This document shows positions 1 through 6,898 of a stretch of 7,715 nt of DNA, piece after piece. Made by a program: the position numbers and the translations under genes. The stretch lies in contig DLDC01000174.1 in the NCBI GenBank assembly GCA_002480935.1, positions 5,309-13,023 of the forward strand. Reading direction: 5' to 3'. Positions within the stretch are counted from its first letter, which is position 1. Every line of letters begins with the position of its first letter. The stretch is from Prevotella sp. UBA7782. GTDB lineage: Bacteria > Bacteroidota > Bacteroidia > Bacteroidales > Bacteroidaceae. The notes beneath the pieces are model-generated. The model was not told the DNA's origin, did no database searches, and was given only the letters and a program-made list of their open reading frames with translations.

Positions 1-3000
1 TTGGCATCGTCGTTGTGCTGCTCTTTTCTGATTGCTCATGCTCAGAAAACGCTCACAGGAACGGTGACAGATGCTAATGGTGAGCCTATGATAGGCGTCA
101 GCCTGCAAGTTGACGGCACCAACATAGGCGGTGTGACCGATTTAGACGGTAAGTTCAGCATCACGAATATTCCTGAAAAGGGAACGCTGAAGGTGAGCTA
201 CGTGGGCTATAACGACCAACGCATACAGCTCACAGGCAAGCCCGTTATCAACATTGTCATGCAGGAGTCGCAAAACTCTCTCGACGAGCTTGTCGTAGTG
301 GGTTACGGCGTTATCAAGAAGTCTGACCTCACAGGTTCAGTAGGTAGCGTGCACTCAGGCGACATTACAGAGAAAGGCTCTACCAGTTTGGCAGGTAGCT
401 TGCAAGGCTCCGTGGCCGGCGTTAACATCACGCAGTCATCCAGCAGGGCCGGCGACAGCTTCACCATGCAGATACGTGGCAAGAGCTCTTTGCAGGGCGG
501 ACAACCTTTGTATGTTGTAGATGGTATTGTGTGTGACAACATCGATTTCCTCAACCCCATGGATATAGAGAAGGTAGACATTCTGAAGGATGCCTCGTCT
601 ACGGCCATCTATGGTTCGCGTGCCACCAATGGCGTACTCATGATAACCACCAAGAAGGGAGCGGCCATGGGTTCAGAAACCAAGGCTACCATTAGTTATG
701 ACGGCTATTATGGCTTCAAGTCTACGGCCAACATGCCCGATTTTATGTCCGGCCGCGACTGGATGAAGTGGCGTGTGATGAGGTACTACACCTCTAAGCT
801 GAACGCCGCAACGGGCGAAACAGCCTGGACGCTCACCGATGCCAACTATAAGCTGGCATGGTGTAACTACAGTCCGCGTTGGCAGGATAACTTTAAGAAC
901 AACACGTTTACTGACTGGCCCGAACTGGTTACACGCAACGGAACGGAGCAAAACCATTTTGTGAACATTACAGGAAGCTCAAAGAACCTGAACTACAGAG
1001 TTGCCTTGGGCTACCAGAACGAGAAGGGCGTCTTCTATGACGACTATGAGCGTTGGAACATGAAGGCCAGCCTGGACCATCAAATCAACAAGCACTGGCG
1101 TACGGGAGCATCTATCAACCTGGCCACATCGTCTAAGAGCAGCGGCAGTTATAATGCCATTGTCAACGGTTTCCGCATGTCGCCCCAAATGGATGCCTTC
1201 TATTGGGACGGTGAGAAGGCCGGCCAGCCCATCACGCAGCCGGGCAAGGATACTGCCATATATCCCAACGGCGGCGGCCCGACCTCTACGCTGAACCCCA
1301 TCGTAGACCGTGAGAACTCAAAGGACCGCACGCGCAGCTATGACGCTCTGGGCAACATCTACTTGCAATACTCGCCCATCGAGGAGTTGATATTCAAGAC
1401 CACGCTGTCGCCTATGTATAACAAGAAGCACCGCGGACAGTCGTATGGCGCCTTGTCGCAGGCCCGCTTCAACAAAACCAATGAGGCTATCAAGGCCAAT
1501 GACGAGATATTCTCATATACATGGGACACGCAGGCCAACTTCATCAAGCGTTGGGGCGACCACTCGCTCAACGCCCTGGCCCTCTTCAGTGCCTATCAGC
1601 AGCGCACGGAAGGTGACGGCATCGACGTGACGGATATGCCATTCGACGTAGACTGGTATAACATCGGGTCGGCCTCTACCGTGGAGAATAAGTCGAGCTA
1701 TTATGAAAAAATCACCATGCTGTCGTGGGTACTGAGAGCCAACTACGACTATCTGGGCAGGTACTATCTCACCGTATCGTCTCGTTGGGATGGCAGTTCG
1801 AAGTTCCAGAAAGACAACCGCTGGGGCATGTTCCCCTCTGCTGCCTTTGCATGGCGCATCTCTGAGGAGCCGTGGATGAAGAATACGCACAAGTGGCTGA
1901 GCAACTTGAAGCTGCGTCTGAGCTATGGCGTAACAGGTAACAACGGCATGGTAGGTCCTTATCAGACCCAGTTGCTGGCCAACCAAAAGTATTATTACAA
2001 CTTCGGAAACACCATTGCCAACGGCTATGGCTATGAGCTGGCCAACACAGACCTTACTTGGGAAAAGACCAATGAGTTTGACGTGGGTTTGGACTTCGGC
2101 TTCCTCAACAGCCGCATCAACGGTTCGGTAGACTTCTATTCACGTACATCTAAGGACCTGCTCATGGAGATGGAGACTCCGTTGGAGATGGGCTCGGCCA
2201 CAGGTGCTATATGGGGCAACGTGGGTAAGGTGAGAAACACCGGTGTCGAGGTGCAACTCAACACTGTGAACGTTAAGAACAAGGACTGGATGTGGACCAC
2301 CAACTTTACGTTTGCGCACAACCACAACGAGATATTGGAGCTCAACGGCGGCAAGCAAGACCTTACCGGTAACGGCTGGTTCATAGGTCAGCCTATCGAT
2401 GTGGTGTATGGCTACGTGCCCAACGGCATCTGCACGGCCGAGATGGCCAAGGCCTATGCCGCTGACGCCTCTAAGAAGACCAAGTTTTATGAGGGCGAGT
2501 ATATGGTGAAGGATATGAACAACGATGGAGTTATCGACCCCACCGACCGCCGCGTGCAAGGTCACAACGACCCCACATGGACCGGAAGCCTGAACTCAGA
2601 GCTCAAGTGGAAGTACATAGACTTCTCGTTCAACATCTACACCAGTCAGGGCAGCCGCGTCTACAGTCCCTTCATGGCAGAGTTTACAGACTATAGCCAG
2701 CGAGGCATGCAGCGTCTGAAGATGGACTTCTACACCCCGGCCGGCGTGCAGCTGCTGGGCGACGACGGTGAGCTATACACCACCACGGAGGCTCACTATG
2801 GCAATTATCCTTTCCCAACCAATGGCGGAAACAACAAGGGTGCAGGTCAGTTCTGGGTTTCTGGCAAGACCGGCACACAGTATTTTGTTAACAACTCGTT
2901 CACCAAGATAAAGAACATCACCCTTGGTTTCACCTTCCCCAAGCAGTGGATTAGTCCGATAGGGCTCTCTTACCTGCGCTTCTACGTGAATGTGGTCAAC

Positions 3001-3120
3001 CCCTTCGTCATCACAGGCTACAAGGGCTTCGATCCTGAATGGGCAGGCTCAGCCATCAACGACGGCACAGGCGGCCCTGCATCAAGGAGCTTCCAGATTG
3101 GACTTAATGTGAAATTCTAA
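1..3120 (+). CDS. SusC/RagA-family TonB-linked outer-membrane transporter, 5' end cut by window edge
   Basis: This is the TonB-dependent outer-membrane channel half of a SusCD nutrient importer, powered from the inner membrane by TonB-ExbBD. The reading frame is open to the left edge, so the first codon (TTG) is probably not the start. The first 15 residues read as the end of a signal peptide finishing AHAQ. Residues 16-90 form the carboxypeptidase-regulatory-like beta domain (GTVTDANGEPMIGV). The SusC linker DELVVVGYG is at 95-103. The plug domain runs to about 220 and contains YVVDG (171-175) and the signature LKDASSTAIYGSRATNGV (195-212). The rest is beta barrel, ending in SFQIGLNVKF with the usual terminal Phe. 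About 1,039 residues are visible, a normal family length. An EF-hand-like loop, DMNNDGVID, lies at 838-846. There is no N-terminal STN domain, so direct signalling to a FecR anti-sigma factor is unlikely. Family assignment is very secure; the substrate cannot be told from sequence. Confidence 0.96.
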   Translation: MASSLCCSFLIAHAQKTLTGTVTDANGEPMIGVSLQVDGTNIGGVTDLDGKFSITNIPEKGTLKVSYVGYNDQRIQLTGKPVINIVMQESQNSLDELVVVGYGVIKKSDLTGSVGSVHSGDITEKGSTSLAGSLQGSVAGVNITQSSSRAGDSFTMQIRGKSSLQGGQPLYVVDGIVCDNIDFLNPMDIEKVDILKDASSTAIYGSRATNGVLMITTKKGAAMGSETKATISYDGYYGFKSTANMPDFMSGRDWMKWRVMRYYTSKLNAATGETAWTLTDANYKLAWCNYSPRWQDNFKNNTFTDWPELVTRNGTEQNHFVNITGSSKNLNYRVALGYQNEKGVFYDDYERWNMKASLDHQINKHWRTGASINLATSSKSSGSYNAIVNGFRMSPQMDAFYWDGEKAGQPITQPGKDTAIYPNGGGPTSTLNPIVDRENSKDRTRSYDALGNIYLQYSPIEELIFKTTLSPMYNKKHRGQSYGALSQARFNKTNEAIKANDEIFSYTWDTQANFIKRWGDHSLNALALFSAYQQRTEGDGIDVTDMPFDVDWYNIGSASTVENKSSYYEKITMLSWVLRANYDYLGRYYLTVSSRWDGSSKFQKDNRWGMFPSAAFAWRISEEPWMKNTHKWLSNLKLRLSYGVTGNNGMVGPYQTQLLANQKYYYNFGNTIANGYGYELANTDLTWEKTNEFDVGLDFGFLNSRINGSVDFYSRTSKDLLMEMETPLEMGSATGAIWGNVGKVRNTGVEVQLNTVNVKNKDWMWTTNFTFAHNHNEILELNGGKQDLTGNGWFIGQPIDVVYGYVPNGICTAEMAKAYAADASKKTKFYEGEYMVKDMNNDGVIDPTDRRVQGHNDPTWTGSLNSELKWKYIDFSFNIYTSQGSRVYSPFMAEFTDYSQRGMQRLKMDFYTPAGVQLLGDDGELYTTTEAHYGNYPFPTNGGNNKGAGQFWVSGKTGTQYFVNNSFTKIKNITLGFTFPKQWISPIGLSYLRFYVNVVNPFVITGYKGFDPEWAGSAINDGTGGPASRSFQIGLNVKF

Positions 3121-3133
3121 ACTATCAAGCACT

Positions 3134-4882
3134 ATGAAAATCAAATATATTCTGGCAATAACCCTTGCAGCAGCTCTTTCGACAGGCTGCTCAGACTATC
3201 TCGACCAGGACAACCGGTCGAACGTAGGAGCGGTTGACTTCTACCAAACGCAGAAAGGCTTTGAGAGTCTCACCAACAGTATGTACTCTTCATTGCGCTC
3301 TCTGTACAACATCTCACCTCTGACGCTTACTGCCGGCACCGACCTCTACGGTGACGGAAAGACGTCGGGCGTGGCTATGAACTATTATCAGCAAACAGCT
3401 ACAGAGGGAAATATCCTCACGTTTTATACCAACTTCTATAAGTCTATACAGCTGGCCAACAGCGTCATCACCATTGGAAAGACCACGGCGGAGTCTGGCG
3501 TAAGGCAGCAACACATAGATGAGGCTCGCTTTGTGCGCGCATGGAACTATTTCATGCTGGCGCAGCTGTTTGGCAAGGTGCCTCTCACAGAGGATATGTA
3601 TGCTACGGCACAGATGAACTTTGAGCGCAACAGCCTCAAGGATGTTTACGATTTTATCATCTCAGAGCTAGAGTATCTGGCCAATAGCTCGAGCTTGCTC
3701 GATCGTTCGGCTTCCGGCCCCGGACGTGCCAATAAGCGTGCTGCGCGGCTTTTGCTGGCCAAGGTGTATCTCACCAGAGCTTATCTGGACGGTACGGGCT
3801 ATGAGGCACAAGAAGAGAACATCGCTCAGGGTAGCGATTTCCAGAACGCAGCCAAGTATGCTGAGCTGGCTATAGCAGGCGAGACACCGTCTGTTTCTAT
3901 AGAGAATGCGTTCGACGTGAACAACGAAGACAACGGCGAAATATTCTGGTCTGTGCAGTTCAGCTCTAATACGATGGAGTCGCCGAGCAATGACGGCAGC
4001 TATCAGCAGGCACAGTTTGGCTCTTATCTGGGTGGTTCGGAGATGCCCTTGACTAAGGCTATCGACGGCAACGAGTCGCCTTTCCTCAGACTCATCAAGA
4101 TGTACACCAGAGGTGACGGACGTCTGGAGCAGACTTTCATGCTGGAACTTTATGGCACAAGCGTGCAAAAGGGCGGCATACAGTATTTTAACTACTACAA
4201 GAGCCCCACATCGCCCATCCTTGCCTACTATGCTCCGGCATGGGCTACTGATGCTGACATAGCAGCATGGAAGGCCGATGACCCCAATCATCAGAAAACA
4301 AATACCATCATCACCAAGTCGGTTGCTACCAAGGAAGAAGGTGGTATAGGCCCCTCTACGCAGGAAGGCGCAAGCTGGAGCGAGCGCAGAAGCATGGACG
4401 TGGGCGTGCCTTGCATCAAGAAGTTTGACGACTATACCGATGCCTCTATAGGCAACCGCTCTTCTTCTTGCAGCACTCACGATGTTGTGTTGGCCCGTCT
4501 GGGCGAGGCCTATCTCATTGCTGCCGAGGCCTACATGCAGATGGGCAACAAGGCAAAGGCCGCTGAGCTTATCAATACGCTGCGTAAGAGACCCGGAACC
4601 ATTAAGGAGGGCTATCAGGCAGCTATGACAGTGACGGCTGATGACATGAACATCGACTTCTTGCTCGATGAGAGGGCACGTGAGATGGCCGGCGAATATG
4701 TGCGCTGGTTTGACCTGAAGCGCACCCATAAGCTGGTGGAATACGTAACAAAATATAATGAAGATGGTGTTACGGAAGACCAGATGAAGGGTGGTGACGG
4801 CAAGTACAAGATACTCAGACCTATACCACAGAGCGCACTCGATAAGAACCAGACTGCCAATGAGCAGAATCCGGGCTATTAA
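3134..4882 (+). CDS. SusD/RagB-family outer-membrane lipoprotein
   Basis: This is the surface-exposed, substrate-binding lid that pairs with the SusC channel encoded 13 nt upstream, presumably on one transcript. The ATG at 3134 gives a clean lipoprotein signal: basic MKIK, a hydrophobic stretch, then the lipobox LSTGC with the acylated Cys at residue 19. Acidic residues just after it (CSDYLDQD) suit surface export in Bacteroidota. The N-terminal helical repeat region carries the family block ARFVRAWNYFMLAQLFGKVPL (131-151). The C-terminal half has RLGEAYLIAAEAY (455-467), the hallmark FLLDERAREMAGEYVRWFDL (509-528), and ends ILRPIPQSALD...NEQNPGY. At 582 residues it is full length and undamaged. 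No Shine-Dalgarno sequence precedes the start, which is common in this phylum. Cys427 and Cys446 could form a disulfide (inference). The ligand is not identifiable. Confidence 0.97.
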   Translation: MKIKYILAITLAAALSTGCSDYLDQDNRSNVGAVDFYQTQKGFESLTNSMYSSLRSLYNISPLTLTAGTDLYGDGKTSGVAMNYYQQTATEGNILTFYTNFYKSIQLANSVITIGKTTAESGVRQQHIDEARFVRAWNYFMLAQLFGKVPLTEDMYATAQMNFERNSLKDVYDFIISELEYLANSSSLLDRSASGPGRANKRAARLLLAKVYLTRAYLDGTGYEAQEENIAQGSDFQNAAKYAELAIAGETPSVSIENAFDVNNEDNGEIFWSVQFSSNTMESPSNDGSYQQAQFGSYLGGSEMPLTKAIDGNESPFLRLIKMYTRGDGRLEQTFMLELYGTSVQKGGIQYFNYYKSPTSPILAYYAPAWATDADIAAWKADDPNHQKTNTIITKSVATKEEGGIGPSTQEGASWSERRSMDVGVPCIKKFDDYTDASIGNRSSSCSTHDVVLARLGEAYLIAAEAYMQMGNKAKAAELINTLRKRPGTIKEGYQAAMTVTADDMNIDFLLDERAREMAGEYVRWFDLKRTHKLVEYVTKYNEDGVTEDQMKGGDGKYKILRPIPQSALDKNQTANEQNPGY

Positions 4883-4941
4883 GCAGCAGTGACGGCTTAT
4901 CAGTCCGTGGTAAGGTTTAACCGGAATAAGCAGATAAAAAA

Positions 4942-4987
4942 GCCTCCTATAGCTCTCTGAATGGGCTATAGGAGGCAATTGCTTTTG
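4942..4987 (+). terminator. Intrinsic terminator after susCD, possibly bidirectional
   Basis: There is a perfect 12-bp inverted repeat, gcctcctatagc (4942-4953) and gctataggaggc (4965-4976), with an 11-nt loop. On the + strand it is followed by aattgctttt, a modest T-rich tail. A run of six A's at 4936-4941 abuts the left arm, so a minus-strand transcript would meet the same hairpin followed at once by six U's. It lies 59 nt after the susD stop and most simply ends the susCD mRNA. The better U-tract in the opposite direction suggests it can work both ways, although no minus-strand gene is seen nearby. Confidence 0.85.
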
Positions 4988-5084
4988 TCATTGTTGTTTC
5001 ATCCTAACTTCGCCATTGCGTCACTCTAAAAGGCTATAGGAAATCTAATACAATTTGGAAACATAAGCGGTTTTGAAGTAGCTT

Positions 5085-5112
5085 GCTTAAGCCAATAGAA
5101 GATTGGCTGAGC
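5085..5112 (+). other. Imperfect stem-loop upstream of the sigma-factor gene
   Basis: The arms agccaat (5090-5096) and attggct (5102-5108) pair perfectly around a 5-nt loop. The stem extends outward through gctt (5085-5088) and gagc (5109-5112), with one bulged A and one G-U pair. A T-rich stretch starts about six bases later (attttgcttttttt), too far for a classical intrinsic terminator. It could be a weak back-up terminator for susCD read-through or a binding site for a regulator, since it lies just upstream of the promoter candidate. Its function is unknown. Confidence 0.35.
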
Positions 5113-5118
5113 TGAGAT

Positions 5119-5151
5119 TTTGCTTTTTTTGCATACTTGCATTTAACTTTC
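5119..5151 (+). promoter_or_regulatory. Candidate Bacteroidota promoter for the sigma-factor operon
   Basis: TTTG at 5119-5122 and TAACTTTC at 5144-5151 are 21 nt apart. The Bacteroidota primary-sigma consensus is TTTG, 19-21 nt, TAnnTTTG, so only the last base of the -7 element deviates. Transcription would begin near 5158, giving a leader of roughly 40 nt before the proposed start at 5199. The call is by consensus only, and T-rich DNA makes chance matches likely. Confidence 0.45.
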
Positions 5152-5198
5152 ATCCACTTGCGGCATCATAATTATAAAGAAACGAAAACAACTGTCAT

Positions 5199-5750
5199 TT
5201 GGAAATTCTGATAGACGACAAAGATATAGTGGGGATGCTCCATTCAGAAGGTGGCAAGGAGCGTGGCTTCAGGCTCCTTACCGGCAAATACGGCAAGGCC
5301 TTGTATTGGCACATACGTCGTATCGTGGTGGGGCATGACGATGCAGAGGATGCTTTTCAGGAAACGTGCATTAAGATATTCAGCAACATTCAGCAGTTGC
5401 GCGATGCCTCGATGCTCAAGCCCTGGATATATCGCATAGCCACCAACGAGGCCATAAAGCTTTTGCGCAGGCATGTGCATCTATTTCAGAGTATAGACGA
5501 CCTGGGTTATAAGCTGGCCGACAAGCTGGAGGAAGAAAAGCCGGTAGATGCCCAAAGGGCTGAAATGGTTTTTCAGCGGGCTCTGCTCACCCTGCCCACG
5601 CAGCAGCGCATAGCCTTCAACATGAGGTATTATGATGAAATGCCTTATGAGCAGATAGCCAAAGCTACGGGCAAGAATGTATCTACGCTCAAAACGAATT
5701 ATCATTTGGCAGCAGAGAAAATTAAGAAATATATAAAGGAGAACGCATGA
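5199..5750 (+). CDS. ECF-type RNA polymerase sigma factor
   Basis: This small sigma-70-family factor of 183 residues would direct RNA polymerase to a specific regulon. Region 2 spans about 28-92: LYWHIRRIV (35-43), the acidic core-binding helix HDDAEDAFQETCIKIF (46-61), and PWIYRIATNEAIKLLRR (75-91), the region that melts and reads the -10 element. Region 4 spans about 128-180, with LPTQQRIAFNMRYYDEMPYE followed by the helix-turn-helix QIAKATGKNVSTLKTNYHLA that would bind the -35. Regions 1 and 3 are absent, as expected for ECF factors. The start is set at TTG 5199; an in-frame TAA at 5175 limits extension, and the first ATG (5235) would remove DDKDIVGM, which resembles the N-terminus of related Bacteroidales factors. 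The stop overlaps the next gene, so it is almost certainly co-regulated with its neighbour. No C-terminal SnoaL or other sensor extension is present. The family is certain; the regulon is unknown. Confidence 0.93.
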   Translation: MEILIDDKDIVGMLHSEGGKERGFRLLTGKYGKALYWHIRRIVVGHDDAEDAFQETCIKIFSNIQQLRDASMLKPWIYRIATNEAIKLLRRHVHLFQSIDDLGYKLADKLEEEKPVDAQRAEMVFQRALLTLPTQQRIAFNMRYYDEMPYEQIAKATGKNVSTLKTNYHLAAEKIKKYIKENA

Positions 5751-5752
5751 TG
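5736..5752 (+). promoter_or_regulatory. Ribosome binding site and overlapping stop/start junction
   Basis: AAGGAG at 5736-5741 is a strong Shine-Dalgarno sequence for this phylum and lies inside the sigma-factor coding region. Two consecutive ATG codons follow at 5747 and 5750, 5 and 8 nt away, and the sigma stop TGA (5748-5750) overlaps both. Translation of the two proteins is probably coupled. The second ATG has the more usual spacing and may be the true start. Confidence 0.75.
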
Positions 5753-6313
5753 AACAAGTCAGATAAAAGAATCGAAGGACAAAAGCCGCTCATGCCCCAG
5801 TTGGATAAACATGAAGGCGTGCAGCAGAAAGCTCCCAAAAGGGGGAAGGTGTTCAGTGAGACTGACAGCTATCTGATGGATTTGGTGTCACGATCTACTG
5901 ATAATGCCATACTCACCGTGCGCAAACGGCAGGCTCGCCGGAGTTGGACTCTGCGCATTACAGGTGTTGCCGCAGGCATAGCAGCCATCTTTGTGCTGGT
6001 GTTCAGTATGATGCCGGGGCAGCTGAGCCATACCGACGAGGTGCCAAACACCGGCGTGGCTCAGGTGAGCAAGCCTGTAAAGCCCGTGACAGAATCAGTT
6101 GCGATGCCTCAGCAGACGGTAGAGGATGTTAAGAAACAGGCCCTGACTGCCTCGCGGAACGTGGTTGCCAACAAGCCTACGCACCATGCCGCCACAAGTG
6201 AGAAGGCATCGGCAAAGCACAAGAGTCCGATAGATGAGTTTCTGAACAATATATCAGATGAGGACGCTGAGGAACTTGCATACTACAGTACACCAGATAT
6301 TCCGGAATATTAA
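5747..6313 (+). CDS. Single-pass membrane protein, putative anti-sigma factor
   Basis: This is a 188-residue protein of no family I can name with certainty. It has a hydrophilic, basic N-terminal part (1-70) including SETDSYLMDLVSRS (37-50), then KRQARRSWTLR, then one hydrophobic segment ITGVAAGIAAIFVLVFSMM at 71-89. The positive residues before the helix place the N-terminus in the cytoplasm and about 100 residues in the periplasm. The periplasmic part is low in complexity (Pro, Val, Lys, Ala) and ends in an acidic tail with FLNNISDEDAEELAYY. It overlaps the sigma gene by 4 nt, and with this topology it is best read as the cognate anti-sigma factor: the cytoplasmic part would bind the sigma factor and the periplasmic part would receive a signal. 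No zinc-binding HxxxCxxC anti-sigma motif and no FecR domain is present. Four His (95, 146, 147, 158) lie on the periplasmic side. Function is inferred from position and topology. Confidence 0.68.
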   Translation: MMNKSDKRIEGQKPLMPQLDKHEGVQQKAPKRGKVFSETDSYLMDLVSRSTDNAILTVRKRQARRSWTLRITGVAAGIAAIFVLVFSMMPGQLSHTDEVPNTGVAQVSKPVKPVTESVAMPQQTVEDVKKQALTASRNVVANKPTHHAATSEKASAKHKSPIDEFLNNISDEDAEELAYYSTPDIPEY

Positions 6314-6346
6314 TTATATAATGTTCAATCTTAAAAACAGAAGATA

Positions 6347-6877
6347 ATGAGAAAAGCAGTATTGTTGATACTCTTGTGCGCGACAACCTTAACGGTATCG
6401 GCACAGACAGATGGCTTCTTGGAGAAGCTTTATCAGGCCAAGCTGGCAGAGATGGTGTTGCAGCTGAACCTGTCTGACGAGCAGAAAGCTAAGTTTGAGC
6501 CTGTATACAGGGCTTATAATGAGGAGATGCACAAATCGTTTGGTATGCAGAGGAAAGGGCGCAAGCCCCAAACCGACAAGAAAGGACCGGACGATAAGGC
6601 GCAGAATGTCTACCGCCCCAAGCAGCCAAAGAATGTGAAGACTGTGGCAGCCAAGATGAAGGAAAGGCTGGAGCACCAAAAGGCAGCCATCGACGTGCGC
6701 ATCAAGTATGTAGATGAGTTTGCCAAAGTGCTGGATGGCAATCAGCTGTCTAAGTTCTGGCAGGTAGAGAATCAGATGCAACATAAGTTTTTGCAACGCC
6801 GTGAGGGGCGCAAAGGCAAGCCGGGTAAACGCCCCGTGCCTGCTTCCCGTCAGCCAAAAGCCGTACAGGCTGAGTAA
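6347..6877 (+). CDS. Secreted Spy/CpxP-like periplasmic protein, possible sensor or chaperone
   Basis: This 176-residue protein has a Sec signal peptide at 1-19 or 1-20 (hydrophobic LLILLCATTLTVSAQ). The mature part is helical and strongly basic. Two motifs recall the paired LTxxQ signature of the Spy/CpxP/ZraP/CnrX group: LSDEQ at 42-46, followed by KAKFEPVYRAYNEEM, and LDGNQ at 129-133, followed by LSKFWQVENQM. Known members are small periplasmic helical proteins that chaperone unfolded proteins or sense metals and envelope damage. Odd features are Lys/Arg/Pro-rich stretches at 68-97 and a basic tail (150-171, RREGRKGKPGKRP), longer than in enterobacterial Spy. It lies 33 nt after the putative anti-sigma gene with only a weak GAAG upstream of the ATG, and is the last gene of the operon. 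Its role as input to the sigma switch is inferred. The family match rests on short motifs and overall character. Confidence 0.68.
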   Translation: MRKAVLLILLCATTLTVSAQTDGFLEKLYQAKLAEMVLQLNLSDEQKAKFEPVYRAYNEEMHKSFGMQRKGRKPQTDKKGPDDKAQNVYRPKQPKNVKTVAAKMKERLEHQKAAIDVRIKYVDEFAKVLDGNQLSKFWQVENQMQHKFLQRREGRKGKPGKRPVPASRQPKAVQAE

Positions 6878-6898
6878 GAGGAAGGGTATTGGTATAAC

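Larger units (their letters stand above)
4883..5198. other. 316-nt intergenic region between susD and the sigma-factor operon
   Basis: I found no convincing protein gene on either strand here. In order it holds a bulged inverted repeat in the susD 3' UTR (4895-4931: gcttat/ataagc enclosing tccg/cgga), the strong terminator hairpin at 4942-4976, a second copy of ggctatagga at 5032-5041 that repeats 4964-4973, an imperfect hairpin at 5085-5112, a T-rich stretch (5118-5130), and a promoter candidate at 5119-5151. The separate entries give details. Confidence 0.7.

Noticed and set aside
1..3. TTG at the first base as the start of the SusC gene
   Set aside because: The frame is open to the edge and the first residues look like the second half of a signal peptide lacking its basic N-terminus. 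The real start is most likely upstream of the window.
1513..1986. A 157-codon minus-strand open frame inside susC
   Set aside because: It is fully antisense to the conserved SusC barrel, with no domain, no start context and no neighbouring minus-strand genes.
3668..4978. A 436-codon open frame on the minus strand across most of susD
   Set aside because: It lies opposite a certain SusD gene, its translation has no recognisable domain, and it begins inside the susCD terminator hairpin. It is best explained as a by-product of the codon bias of susD.
5235..5237. First ATG as the start of the sigma factor
   Set aside because: It would drop DDKDIVGM, which resembles the conserved N-terminal helix of related factors. 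TTG at 5199 is preferred but not proven.
5199..6313. Sigma/anti-sigma pair as the direct regulator of the adjacent susCD genes
   Set aside because: SusC-coupled systems use a FecR-type anti-sigma factor and an STN domain on SusC, and they usually lie upstream of susC. Neither domain is present, and a strong terminator separates the two operons.
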